Positions 44,214-52,554 of a stretch of 64,000 nucleotides of DNA are shown in pieces (the stretch's first letter is position 1; each line of letters begins with the position of its first letter). A model generated the notes under the pieces. It did not search any database and was not told where the DNA came from. It was given only the letters and a program-made list of their open reading frames with translations. Position numbers and translations under genes: made by a program. Origin of the DNA: an uncultured Bacteroidales bacterium (lineage in GTDB: Bacteria; Bacteroidota; Bacteroidia; Bacteroidales; UBA4417); contig CAIRMR010000071.1 in NCBI GenBank assembly GCA_903879715.1, positions 1-64,000 on the forward strand. Reading direction: 5' to 3'.

Positions 44214-46055
44214 ATGGATCAACTTCCTCTTAAAGCCTGGCTTCCGATTACCCGTGACGAAATGCTTGCCCATGGCTGGGATGAAGTAGATGTTGTGATT
44301 ATTTCGGGCGATGCTTATGTGGATCACCCGGCATTTGGAACGGCTGTGATTGCAAGGGTTATCGAAAATGCTGGCTTTACCGTTGCCATTGTGCCTCAAC
44401 CAAACTGGAAAGACGATCTGCGCGATTTCCGGAAGTTCGGCAAACCAAGGCTTTGCTTCGCCGTTGCTGCCGGTAATATGGACAGCATGGTTAATCATTA
44501 TACAGCCGGCAAACGCCTGCGTTCCGATGATGCTTATACGCCGGGAGGGAAAGCAGGATTTCGTCCGGATTATGCTACGGTTGTTTATACACAAATTTTA
44601 AAAGAAATATATCCTGATGTTCCCGTAATAATAGGTGGCATCGAAGCCAGTATGCGGCGGCTTGCACATTACGATTACTGGTCGGATACGCTGAAGCCAT
44701 CCATCCTGATAGAAAGTGGTGCTGATCTGCTGGTTTACGGAATGGCTGAAAAAGGAATCGTGGCAGTTTTGAAAAGGCTGAACGAAAATCCTGAAGTGGG
44801 TTGGATTACAGATATCCCGCAAACCGGTTATGTTGTGCCCGAAGCAGCCGTTAAGGAATTTGACAACAAGGTAAATTCTATCACGCTTCCATCCTACACA
44901 GCTTGCCTGAAAGACAAAAAAGCCTTTGGCGAATCCTTTAAACATATTGAGCAGGAAAGCAATAAAGCTTCAGCGAAAAGGCTTATTCAGCATTCGGGTG
45001 ACAAAGCGGTGATCATTAATCCGCCTTTCCCGCTGATGAGTTCGAAAGAATTGGATGCTGTTTATGCTTTGCCTTACACCCGGCTTCCACACCCAAAATA
45101 CAAAAAGCGCGGCACAGTACCCGCTTATGAAATGATACGGCATTCGGTTACCATGCACCGCGGTTGTTTTGGCGGCTGCGCGTTTTGCACTTTAAGTGCT
45201 CACCAGGGGAAATTTATTTCGAGCCGTTCCGAGAAATCGATTCTTCACGAGGTAAAAGCCATAACCGAGATGCCCGATTTCAGCGGAAATGTTTCCGATC
45301 TGGGCGGTCCATCGGCCAATATGTATAAAATGCAGGGTTTTGATCTGGATATCTGCGAGAAATGCAAACGACCTTCGTGTATTTTCCCTTCCATCTGCAA
45401 TAACCTGAACACCGATCATAAACCACTCACCAGTTTGTACAAACAGGCAGCAGCTATTAAAGGCATCAAAAAAATCTATGTGGGAAGCGGCATCCGTTAC
45501 GATATGCTTATTGGCCGCAGTGCTGAAGATGATAAACGTTTCGGATTAACGGATTATACGCGAAACCTAATAAAAAACCATGTATCCGGCAGGCTGAAAG
45601 TTGCACCTGAACATACCAGCGATCATATTCTCAAAATAATGCGGAAGCCATCGTTTAAGTTATTTCACCAGTTTAAGCAGACGTTTGATAATCTGAATCG
45701 GGAAGAGGGACTTAAGCAGCAAATCATTCCTTATTTTATTTCGAGCCATCCCGGCAGTGAGCTCAATGATATGGCTCATTTAGCTTGTGAAACAAGAGAC
45801 CTTGGGTTTCAGCTCGAACAGGTTCAGGATTTTACGCCTACACCCTTAACCCTGGCAAGTGCCATATACTATTCGGGAATTCATCCATATACCGGAGAGC
45901 AGGTATTTACAGCCCGAAGCCGACAGGAAAAGGAAGATCAAAGGAAGTTTTTCTTTTGGTATAAACCCGAAAACCGGCAATGGATAAGGCAAACGCTGGC
46001 GAAAATGGGTGAGGCTGGTTTGGCGGATAGGCTACTGGCAGGTAAAGGACGGTAA
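44214..46055 (+). CDS. ygiQ: YgiQ-family radical SAM protein
   Basis: A 613-residue protein of the usual length. An N-terminal cobalamin-like/UPF0313 region (VDVVIISGDAYVDHPAFGTA) is followed by the radical SAM cluster HRGCFGGCAFCTLSAHQG, with Cys318, Cys322 and Cys325 in CxxxCxxC form. Further signatures are IYVGSGIRYDML and KVAPEHTSDHILKIM. The C-terminal DUF3362 part ends VFTARSRQEKEDQRKFFFWY. Function unknown, widespread in bacteria. A single-gene unit. Confidence 0.93.
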   Translation: MDQLPLKAWLPITRDEMLAHGWDEVDVVIISGDAYVDHPAFGTAVIARVIENAGFTVAIVPQPNWKDDLRDFRKFGKPRLCFAVAAGNMDSMVNHYTAGKRLRSDDAYTPGGKAGFRPDYATVVYTQILKEIYPDVPVIIGGIEASMRRLAHYDYWSDTLKPSILIESGADLLVYGMAEKGIVAVLKRLNENPEVGWITDIPQTGYVVPEAAVKEFDNKVNSITLPSYTACLKDKKAFGESFKHIEQESNKASAKRLIQHSGDKAVIINPPFPLMSSKELDAVYALPYTRLPHPKYKKRGTVPAYEMIRHSVTMHRGCFGGCAFCTLSAHQGKFISSRSEKSILHEVKAITEMPDFSGNVSDLGGPSANMYKMQGFDLDICEKCKRPSCIFPSICNNLNTDHKPLTSLYKQAAAIKGIKKIYVGSGIRYDMLIGRSAEDDKRFGLTDYTRNLIKNHVSGRLKVAPEHTSDHILKIMRKPSFKLFHQFKQTFDNLNREEGLKQQIIPYFISSHPGSELNDMAHLACETRDLGFQLEQVQDFTPTPLTLASAIYYSGIHPYTGEQVFTARSRQEKEDQRKFFFWYKPENRQWIRQTLAKMGEAGLADRLLAGKGR

Positions 46056-46102
46056 AGTATTTAAATTTATAATTTGAGCTTACCAAGGGCGGGGGCGATA
46101 AA

Positions 46103-46311
46103 ATGGAAGCTTTCCAGACTCCGGTACTTTTTAATTATATGTTTAATGTTATATGTTTTTCATTCCTTCATTTCCAGTAAGCAATAGCACCATTTAACAA
46201 ATAAAAAACACTAAACACATAATAAAAAATGAAAAAGTATTGATCCAAATCAAATATTCTTCACTAATAGCCGCGCCTCCATCATATCCGGAAACGCATA
46301 TTTCAAGCCTA
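46103..46311. repeat. partial duplicate of the ALDH 3' end and its downstream flank
   Basis: This block repeats 46357-46570, offset by 254 bases at its left part and 263 at its right part (nine extra bases in the right copy). It covers a 150-base spacer with TTAATTATATGTTTAATG and then the last 18 codons of the aldehyde dehydrogenase on the minus strand (DMMEARLLVKN), which diverge after that. It is therefore a truncated, decaying copy of the gene end. Both copies sit in the 457-base gap between ygiQ and the ALDH. Confidence 0.85.
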
Positions 46312-46512
46312 ACAACGCAGATAAGTAGTCTTAAATTCCTCAACAAAAATAAGGCGGTGGAAGCTTCCCAGACTCCGGTACTTTTTAATTATATGTTTAA
46401 TGTTATATGTTTTTCATTCCTTCATTTCCAATATTGCCAATAAGCAATAGCAACATTTAATAAATAAAAAACACTAAACACATAATAAGAAATGAAAAAG
46501 TATTGATCCAAA

Positions 46513-47940
46513 TCAACAATTCTTCACCAGCAGCCGTGCCTCCATCATATCCAGAATCGCATATTTCACTCCTTCCCGTCCTGATCCGGAATCTTTTATC
46601 CCACCATACGGCATATGATCGACCCTGAAATTAGGAACGTCATTTATTATAACACCCCCCACTTTTAATTGGTTAAACGCCAGGGTCATTTCATTGATAC
46701 TATCGGTAAAAACGCCGGCTTGCAAACCAAACCGCCCGGAATTCACACGACTGATGGCTTCGGCAAATGTGTCAACCGGTTCAATCACCACCACCGGTCC
46801 GAAAACCTCGGATGAACAAACCTGCATAAACTCTTTGGTAGCAGTGATGACGGTTGGCTGCATAAAGCTGCCCTCTTTTTTCCCTCCGGTTAGTATTTTT
46901 GCTCCGCCTTTCACCGCTTCGTTTACCCAGTTTTCAACCCTCACAGCATTAGCTTCATCTATCATAACGGCCATATCAGTCCCAGGATCTATTGGATTAC
47001 CTTGTTTAAGTAGCTTCACTTTTTCTACAAACTGTTCAGTAAATGATTCGAATAAATCATTCAAAACATAAATGCGTTGTGTATGAATGCAAACCTGGCC
47101 GGAATATGAAAAGCCACCGGCCACACACCTGGCAACAGCCACTTCGAGATCAGCGCCATGCGAAATAATTACGCCGGCATTGCCACCCAATTCGAGCACG
47201 ACTTTCTTGCGCCCGGCATCGCGTTTCATTTTCCATCCCACTTCGGGTGAACCGGTAAAGGAAAGAAGGCTGATGCGCTCATCAGTTACCAGTTTATTGC
47301 CGGTTTCCCTGTTCATGGGCAAAATGGAAACGGCTCCTTTGGGTAAAGCAGTTTTGTCAATAATCTGCGCCAACATCAATGTTGATAAGGGTGTGAGGCT
47401 CGAAGGTTTCAGAATTATCGGGCAACCGGCAGCAATTGCAGGGGCAATTTTGTGCACGGCGAGGTTAAGAGGGAAATTAAACGGCGCTATACCGGCTACG
47501 ATTCCAATAGGGAAATATTTTACAAATCCTTCTTTCCCGGCACCGGCTGGGGTCCAGTCGATGCTGAAATATTCAGCTGGCAGACGCTTGCTTTCTTCGG
47601 CAGCAACAGTAAATGTCTGGATAGAGCGATCTACTTCAGCCAGGGAGTAACGAATAGGTTTTCCTGATTCAAGCGTAATAAGTTCGGCAAATTTCTGCCG
47701 TAGTGAAAACAATTCCTCACTTATCTGTTTAAGTATATTGTACCGGTTATATGAAGGTGAATTCCGAAGTTCTTCAGCAACGTTTTCTGCTGCTTTTAGA
47801 GCCTGATCCAGTTCTGCTTCACCAGCCAGAAACGTAGTTGCTACCTCGCTCCAATCATACGGATTAGTGACCGGATGCTTTGCAGAAGTTGAAATAAATT
47901 TTCCGGCACAGTATATTTCGAAGGTTTTCGGTGCTGACAT
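46513..47940 (-). CDS. aldehyde dehydrogenase (GAPN / succinate-semialdehyde type)
   Basis: A 475-residue NAD(P)-dependent dehydrogenase. APFNFPLNLAVHKIAPAIAA holds the conserved Asn, FTGSPEVGWKM the Rossmann turn, LELGGNAGVI the general-base Glu, and FSYSGQVCIHTQRIYV the catalytic Cys284. The C-terminal NDVPNFRVDHMPYGGIKDSG is typical of class I/semialdehyde enzymes. The exact aldehyde is unknown. Its 3' end and flank are duplicated immediately downstream. Confidence 0.92.
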   Translation of the reverse strand: MSAPKTFEIYCAGKFISTSAKHPVTNPYDWSEVATTFLAGEAELDQALKAAENVAEELRNSPSYNRYNILKQISEELFSLRQKFAELITLESGKPIRYSLAEVDRSIQTFTVAAEESKRLPAEYFSIDWTPAGAGKEGFVKYFPIGIVAGIAPFNFPLNLAVHKIAPAIAAGCPIILKPSSLTPLSTLMLAQIIDKTALPKGAVSILPMNRETGNKLVTDERISLLSFTGSPEVGWKMKRDAGRKKVVLELGGNAGVIISHGADLEVAVARCVAGGFSYSGQVCIHTQRIYVLNDLFESFTEQFVEKVKLLKQGNPIDPGTDMAVMIDEANAVRVENWVNEAVKGGAKILTGGKKEGSFMQPTVITATKEFMQVCSSEVFGPVVVIEPVDTFAEAISRVNSGRFGLQAGVFTDSINEMTLAFNQLKVGGVIINDVPNFRVDHMPYGGIKDSGSGREGVKYAILDMMEARLLVKNC

Positions 47941-48155
47941 GGCTTAGCATTTATGGGATAAAGTTACAATTGAAAATGAAACTATCTGATTTGATTAAGA
48001 AATATCTTAGAATTGATGTAAGAGGTACGATTTGCGAGGTATTATTTACAATTTTATGTAATAAAATTCGGTCTGCATAAACTTTTAACGATTAACAAAT
48101 AACGATTAACCAATAACATCTGAATACCAAACTCCTAAACAACCTCTTTTAGTGC

Positions 48156-48163
48156 TATATTTG
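48156..48163 (+). promoter_or_regulatory. -7 box (TATATTTG) for YtxH operon
   Basis: TATATTTG ends 22 bases before the YtxH start codon, a normal leader for this phylum. Confidence 0.5.
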
Positions 48164-48185
48164 TTATTACCTAAGCACAAAGAAT

Positions 48186-48425
48186 ATGAGCAAAAACAAT
48201 AACAGCAAACTACTTATGGCTTTCCTTGCCGGTGCGGCAGTAGGCGCGGCCGTCGGGTATTATCTGAATTCCGATAAAAAAGATGAACTGGTTGAAGATC
48301 TGAAAGAAGGCGCTGCCAGCCTGAAACAAACTATTGAAGATGGTTTGGGAAAAGTGAAAGAATTTGTGGATGCTTTTACTGACGATGATTTCGAAACGGA
48401 AACGGATGTTCCAACCAAATCCTGA
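48186..48425 (+). CDS. YtxH-domain protein
   Basis: A 79-residue protein. A glycine/alanine-rich transmembrane segment (MAFLAGAAVGAAVGYYLNS) precedes a charged amphipathic helix (ELVEDLKEGAASLKQTIEDG) of the YtxH type. Such proteins are small, membrane-bound and often stress-induced. It heads a three-gene envelope operon and is four bases from the next start. Confidence 0.88.
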   Translation: MSKNNNSKLLMAFLAGAAVGAAVGYYLNSDKKDELVEDLKEGAASLKQTIEDGLGKVKEFVDAFTDDDFETETDVPTKS

Positions 48426-48429
48426 TACC

Positions 48430-48798
48430 ATGATAGAAAAATCTCCTGTAATCAGTGAGCTAAGGCAACTTATCACTGAATATTTTGATGCCCGGCTCAA
48501 GCTTATAAAACTTGAAACTTTTGAGAAAATCGCAAAGGTAACCGCTGTTCTGTTTTCTTCATTGGTTGTGGCATTGCTGGGTTTCTTCCTTTTATTTTTC
48601 CTCAGTATGAGCCTGGGCTTTTACCTTGGTAAGGTTTTCGAGAGTATGGCCCTGGGATTCCTTGCCGTGACCGGGTTATATTTAATCCTGTTTGTGCTGG
48701 TGCTGTTTATGAAAAAAGATCTGATGGAAAACTTTCTTATCGAACGTATTATCGGTGAACTAACGAAGAAGGAGGATGACGATGAGCAGGCAGGTTAA
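48430..48798 (+). CDS. phage-holin-like / actinobacterial-holin superfamily membrane protein
   Basis: A 122-residue protein from the ATG at 48430; the longer frame starts with TTG inside the previous gene. An amphipathic N-terminus (ELRQLITEYFDARLKLIKLE) leads to two hydrophobic helices (VLFSSLVVALLGFFLLFFLS, ALGFLAVTGLYLILFVLVLF), then a charged tail. This is the usual partner of YtxH in Bacteroidota. Despite the family name it is not evidence of a phage. Role unknown. Confidence 0.8.
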   Translation: MIEKSPVISELRQLITEYFDARLKLIKLETFEKIAKVTAVLFSSLVVALLGFFLLFFLSMSLGFYLGKVFESMALGFLAVTGLYLILFVLVLFMKKDLMENFLIERIIGELTKKEDDDEQAG

Positions 48799-49102
48799 TA
48801 AAATCAGCAACCTGGAGAAACTAATCCGGGAAAAACATGAGTTGCAGACTTTTTGCACATCGCAGGAAAAGCTGATCAGTCTTAAATTCGATGAGTTAAG
48901 AAAGAATTTCCCGGAAATAATCACGAATGAAATCCTGCCTTATTCCCAGGAAAGGAACAATAAAATCCTTTCGATACTCGATATTGCAAACGAAATTATT
49001 TTCCGTTTTCTGCCGCCTCGTTTTCGGAACAGCATGCTGACACGGATAGCGTTGAAGATAATACAGGTATTTGTGATACGGGGATTCAGGAAGAAGGATT
49101 AA
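48782..49102 (+). CDS. hypothetical cytoplasmic protein of the YtxH operon
   Basis: A 106-residue protein with no signal peptide or membrane segment. It overlaps the end of the holin-like gene by 17 bases. The start at 48782 is preferred because a purine-rich AAGGAGG lies at the right distance. The sequence is mostly helix (KISNLEKLIREKHELQTFC, EIITNEILPYSQERNNKILS) with a basic end FVIRGFRKKD. It is likely to bind the membrane partners. No known motif. Confidence 0.75.
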   Translation: MSRQVNKISNLEKLIREKHELQTFCTSQEKLISLKFDELRKNFPEIITNEILPYSQERNNKILSILDIANEIIFRFLPPRFRNSMLTRIALKIIQVFVIRGFRKKD

Positions 49103-49164
49103 TAGTGAATAACGAAAAGTGAAGAGTGAAAATCATACTAATTTAGACTATTTTCCCTTAAATG

Positions 49165-49179
49165 TTCCCAATATGGGAA
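49165..49179. promoter_or_regulatory. palindromic operator upstream of higBA
   Basis: TTCCCA (49165-49170) and TGGGAA (49174-49179) form an inverted repeat with an ATA spacer. It lies just before the -7 box and covers the -33 region, a suitable place for HigA autorepression. A further half-site (TTCCCAAT) follows at about 49198. Confidence 0.65.
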
Positions 49180-49187
49180 TTATTGTT

Positions 49188-49195
49188 TAATTTTG
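49188..49195 (+). promoter_or_regulatory. -7 box (TAATTTTG) for higBA
   Basis: TAATTTTG ends 18 bases before the HigB ATG at 49214 and lies next to the palindromic operator. Confidence 0.55.
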
Positions 49196-49213
49196 CATTC
49201 CCAATTAAATTCT

Positions 49214-49510
49214 ATGGAAAGGATATTTGCAAAAGGGACACTTAGAAACTTTTGGGAAATACATCCGGATTCTGAACAATACCTGAAGACCTGGTATGAT
49301 ACAGCAATGAATTCTGATTGGAAAAATCCAAATGAAGTTAAGCAGACCTATGTAAATGCAAGTATTCTGAAAGACAGTAGAATTGTATTTAACATTAAAG
49401 GAAATTCCTGCAGACTGGTGGCAAAATTCAATTTCGAGAAACGATGGATTTTTATCCGGTTTATTGGAACCCATGCAGATTACGATAAGATTGATGCAAA
49501 CACTATTTAA
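49214..49510 (+). CDS. higB: HigB-type mRNA-interferase toxin
   Basis: A 98-residue protein from the ATG at 49214; the frame opening at 49193 lies in the promoter. It has the HigB pattern AKGTLRNFWEIHPDSEQYLK, then RIVFNIKGNSCRLVAKFNF and WIFIRFIGTHADYDKIDA. HigB cleaves mRNA on the ribosome and is neutralised by HigA, encoded 11 bases downstream. The toxin-first gene order is usual for this type. Cells carrying only the toxin would be expected to stop growing. Confidence 0.9.
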   Translation: MERIFAKGTLRNFWEIHPDSEQYLKTWYDTAMNSDWKNPNEVKQTYVNASILKDSRIVFNIKGNSCRLVAKFNFEKRWIFIRFIGTHADYDKIDANTI

Positions 49511-49521
49511 AAGCACAAGTC

Positions 49522-49890
49522 ATGGACATAAAACCAATAAAATCAGAAACCGACTATAACCTGGCTCTAAAAAGACTAGAAACCATTTTTAATGCAGAAA
49601 CAGGAACGATTGAAAGCGATGAAGCAGATGTATTAGGACTGTTGATTGATGAATATGAGAAAAAACATTTCCCTATTGAAGCGCCTGACCCTATTGAAGC
49701 CATTAAAATAAGAATGGAAGAAATGCACTTAAAGCAAAATGACCTGATAAATGAACTTGGCGGGAAAAACAGAGTTTCAGAAATATTAAACAGGAAGCGT
49801 AAATTAACTGTTGAAATGATCAGAAATTTAACAATTAAGCTGAACCTTTCCCCTGAACTCCTGATTAATGATTATCAATTGACACGTTAA
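49522..49890 (+). CDS. higA: HigA-type antitoxin with helix-turn-helix
   Basis: A 122-residue protein. The N-terminal half is acidic and flexible (EAETGTIESDEADVLGLLI-like region) for toxin binding. The C-terminal half is an XRE-type helix-turn-helix (RMEEMHLKQNDLINELGGKN, RVSEILNRKRKLTVEMIRN). It would repress its own promoter through the palindrome at 49165-49179. It pairs with the HigB gene. Confidence 0.9.
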   Translation: MDIKPIKSETDYNLALKRLETIFNAETGTIESDEADVLGLLIDEYEKKHFPIEAPDPIEAIKIRMEEMHLKQNDLINELGGKNRVSEILNRKRKLTVEMIRNLTIKLNLSPELLINDYQLTR

Positions 49891-50244
49891 GAGGATTCCA
49901 ATTGGCTGTTGTGAAATACTGCATTATACTCAGCGTGAAAAAATATAAATAAAGAACATACAAGTTGTATGCGGAGTATTGAACTACTTTGAACTTTGAG
50001 TATACAAGTAACCCCAAACCCCAAGGGGCTTAAAACGCAGACAAGTATTTGAACATGTATACTTTTAAAACTTTGAACAACTTTGAACCTTGAACTTTCT
50101 GAACCCCTTCCCTAACCCCCAACCCCTAAAGCCTAAATCCTTTATAATTACTTGCAAATTCCATTTTTTATTCCCGAATTGGAAACATTATAAAAAAAAG
50201 TTGTAAAATTTTGACCTACATGCATTTTCGTATCATATTTTTCG
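49891..50244. other. intergenic with hairpin and C-rich words
   Basis: A perfect palindrome CATACAAGTTGTATG lies at 49957-49971 (seven-base arms, one-base centre) after higA. Words related to CTTTGAAC recur several times at 49985-50095. A C-rich, G-poor stretch follows (CCCTAACCCCCAACCCCTAA near 50110-50130). The promoter of rplU follows at 50245. No gene seen. Confidence 0.55.
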
Positions 50245-50252
50245 TAATTTTG
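50245..50252 (+). promoter_or_regulatory. -7 box (TAATTTTG) for rplU-rpmA
   Basis: TAATTTTG lies 38 bases before the rplU start codon. The leader that follows (GCGCTCC) also occurs near tRNA-Ser at 24261. Confidence 0.55.
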
Positions 50253-50289
50253 CGCTCCATTTAACGGACAAAACACACAATATTCAAAA

Positions 50290-50601
50290 ATGATCGCGAT
50301 AGTAGATATAGCCGGGCAACAGTTTAAAGTTGCAAAAGATCAGAAGTTTTATGTGAACCGCCTCAAAGGAGAAGCAGGTTCGATAGTTGAATTCAATGAA
50401 GTACTTCTTTTAGATAACGAAGGCACTGTAACCATTGGCACACCGCTTGTTGAAGGCGCAAAAGTATCGGCAACCATACTGGCTCACCTGCGTGGCGACA
50501 AAGTAAAAATCTTCAAGAAAAAACGTCGTAAAGGATACCAGAAGGAAAGTGGCCACCGCCAGAACCTGACCCAGGTAAAAATCGAAGCGATAAACGCATA
50601 A
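50290..50601 (+). CDS. rplU: 50S ribosomal protein L21
   Basis: A 103-residue protein of the usual length. MIAIVDIAGQQFKVAKDQKF and the KVKIFKKKRRKGYQKESGHR basic loop are the L21 signatures. It binds 23S rRNA in the large subunit. It forms the standard rplU-rpmA pair with L27, 31 bases downstream. Confidence 0.97.
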   Translation: MIAIVDIAGQQFKVAKDQKFYVNRLKGEAGSIVEFNEVLLLDNEGTVTIGTPLVEGAKVSATILAHLRGDKVKIFKKKRRKGYQKESGHRQNLTQVKIEAINA

Positions 50602-50632
50602 TTTTAATTGTAACTCATAATATTCAAAAGAT

Positions 50633-50896
50633 ATGGCTCACAAAAAAGGTGCCGGTAGTTCATCAAACGGACGCGAATCACATTCCAAGCGTCTCGGTGT
50701 GAAAATCTATGGCGGACAATTCGCCCAGGCCGGTAACATTATTATCAGACAGCGTGGCACAGTTCACAACCCAGGCCTCAACGTAGGACTTGGAAAAGAT
50801 CATACCATCTTCGCTCTATGCGACGGATTGGTTCAATTCAAGAAACGCGCGAACGACAAATCATACGTTTCTGTTCATCCTATTCAGGGCGAATAA
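50633..50896 (+). CDS. rpmA: 50S ribosomal protein L27
   Basis: An 87-residue protein. [20 protein letters not shown] and [20 protein letters not shown] are diagnostic. The flexible N-terminal end reaches toward the peptidyl transferase centre. No N-terminal prepeptide before MAHKKG, unlike Firmicutes. A terminator follows within 45 bases. Confidence 0.97.
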   Translation: MAHKKGAGSSSNGRESHSKRLGVKIYGGQFAQAGNIIIRQRGTVHNPGLNVGLGKDHTIFALCDGLVQFKKRANDKSYVSVHPIQGE

Positions 50897-50940
50897 GCGC
50901 ATTGGCAGTTTTTACTGCTGTTCAACTCACTTATATGAAG

Positions 50941-50977
50941 TCTCCTGGTGGTTTACGTCAGGAGATTTTTTATTTTT
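50941..50977 (+). terminator. intrinsic terminator after rpmA
   Basis: TCTCCTG (50941-50947) and CAGGAGA (50959-50965) form a seven-base stem followed by TTTTTATTTTT. Confidence 0.8.
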
Positions 50978-50983
50978 GCAGTC

Positions 50984-51009
50984 GGACACTTCGACTCCGC
51001 TCAGTGTCC
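50984..51009. repeat. GGACACT...AGTGTCC hairpin with TTCGACTCCGCTCA core
   Basis: GGACACT (50984-50990) and AGTGTCC (51003-51009) form a seven-base stem around a TCGACTCCGCTC loop. The core is related to the TTCGACAAGCTCA repeats at 1092-1134. Confidence 0.6.
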
Positions 51010-51109
51010 TGGTTAATGCGGAACTTAGTACAAGGAATCCGAAACCAAAATCGTCAAATATTGAACACTGTTTTTACGAATAGAATCAGAACCATAAAAT
51101 AGTAAACCA

Positions 51110-52381
51110 ATGCTCGAATTATCCCTTTTACGCGAAAATGCTGAACTTGTCATCGAACGTCTCGCCATTAAACGTGTGGATGCACGCGAAACGGTAAAAA
51201 AAATCCTTGAAGCAGATTTAAACCGTCGCGAAACCCAGAAACTGCTGGATGATAACCTGGCTGAATCGAACCAGATAGCCCGCGAAGTTGGGAATCTTTT
51301 CAAAGAAGGCCGCCAGCAGGAAGCCAACGAACTAAAAGCCCGTTCAGCAGAACTCAAAATTGCAGCGCGCGATCTGAGCGAAAAACTCGACGCATTGCAG
51401 AAAGAACAAAATGATCTGCTCGTCACCTTGCCTAACCTTCCGCATCCTGAAACGCCACTTGGACATTTACCGGAACATAATGTTACCATTTACAGCGAAG
51501 GTGAAATTCCTGATCTGGGCGAAAATGCTCTTCCTCATTGGGAACTGACCTCCAAATATGACATTATCGATTTTGAACTGGGCGTAAAACTAACCGGTGC
51601 CGGTTTCCCTGTCTATAAAGGACAAGGTGCAAGACTGCAGCGCGCCCTGATCAATTTCTTTGTGAACGAAGGCGTTGACGCAGGTTACCTCGAAATACAG
51701 CCGCCACTTATGGTAAACGAGGCTTCTGCCTATGCTACAGGTCAGCTACCTGACAAAGACAGCCAGATGTATCATGCCGACCTGGATAATTTTTACCTGA
51801 TACCGACCGCCGAAGTTCCTGTTACCAATATTTACCGCGACCTGTTGCTCAAAGAAACCGATTTCCCGATTAAAAACGTAGCGTATTCGCAATGTTTCCG
51901 CCGTGAAGCCGGTTCGTATGGCAAAGATGTAAGAGGTTTAAACCGTTTACATCAGTTTGATAAAGTTGAAATTGTACAGATTCAGCATCCGGATCGTTCC
52001 TACGCCGCATTGGAAGATATGAAAGCTCATGTAACCAGCCTGGTCCGCAAACTGGAATTACCTTTCAGGATTCTGAGACTTTGTGGTGGCGATATGAGTT
52101 TCACCTCCGCACTAACTTATGATTTCGAAGTTTTCTCTGCAGCACAGAAACGTTGGTTAGAAGTTAGTTCGGTTTCCAATTTTGAGTCGTTCCAGGCCAA
52201 CCGTATGAAACTGCGCTTTAAAGATAACACAGGCAAAACACGTCTTGCTCATACTTTGAACGGAAGTGCACTCGCTTTACCACGTATCGTTGCAGCTTTA
52301 CTTGAAAATAATCAGACCCCGGAAGGAATAAGGATTCCGAAAGCACTTGTGCCTTATACGGGATTTGAGTGGATTAAGTAG
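51110..52381 (+). CDS. serS: seryl-tRNA synthetase
   Basis: A 423-residue class II synthetase. The N-terminal coiled-coil arm (residues 28-105, rich in Glu/Lys/Leu) contacts the long variable arm of tRNA-Ser. Motif 2 is FRREAGSYGKDVRGLNRLHQ and motif 3 is GSALALPRIVAALLEN. QPPLMVNEASAYATGQLPDK is also typical. It charges serine tRNAs such as the GGA isoacceptor at 24301-24389. It follows the ribosomal pair but has its own leader. Confidence 0.96.
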   Translation: MLELSLLRENAELVIERLAIKRVDARETVKKILEADLNRRETQKLLDDNLAESNQIAREVGNLFKEGRQQEANELKARSAELKIAARDLSEKLDALQKEQNDLLVTLPNLPHPETPLGHLPEHNVTIYSEGEIPDLGENALPHWELTSKYDIIDFELGVKLTGAGFPVYKGQGARLQRALINFFVNEGVDAGYLEIQPPLMVNEASAYATGQLPDKDSQMYHADLDNFYLIPTAEVPVTNIYRDLLLKETDFPIKNVAYSQCFRREAGSYGKDVRGLNRLHQFDKVEIVQIQHPDRSYAALEDMKAHVTSLVRKLELPFRILRLCGGDMSFTSALTYDFEVFSAAQKRWLEVSSVSNFESFQANRMKLRFKDNTGKTRLAHTLNGSALALPRIVAALLENNQTPEGIRIPKALVPYTGFEWIK

Positions 52382-52431
52382 TCAGGATTTTAAATCCTGA
52401 ACTCCGTGGAGCGGGATTGCAAATCCCGCTC
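52382..52431. repeat. paired hairpins after serS
   Basis: The first is TCAGGATTT-T-AAATCCTGA (52382-52400). The second is GAGCGGGATT-GCA-AATCCCGCTC (52409-52431). Stems are nine and ten bases with tiny loops, and both carry the shared core GGATT/AATCC. The pair looks like a REP- or BIME-like intergenic unit. It may also end serS transcription. Confidence 0.75.
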
Positions 52432-52554
52432 AGCCCAAATCCCTTCCAACTGAGTGGATAAAATAATGCCGGATGTGGGAATTCGGATGTGTAATCTCAA
52501 AGTCGCCCAGTCGCCCCTCGCCTTGTCGCCCATCGATCCTATAAACAATAAGCT

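Noticed and set aside
44082-44594. 170-codon minus-strand frame overlapping the 5' part of ygiQ
   Set aside because: It covers the ygiQ promoter and conserved start and has no motif. A shadow frame.
48430-48798. Prophage signal from the holin-like protein
   Set aside because: The holin-like fold here is a chromosomal envelope family next to YtxH. No phage structural, lysis or integrase genes are present.
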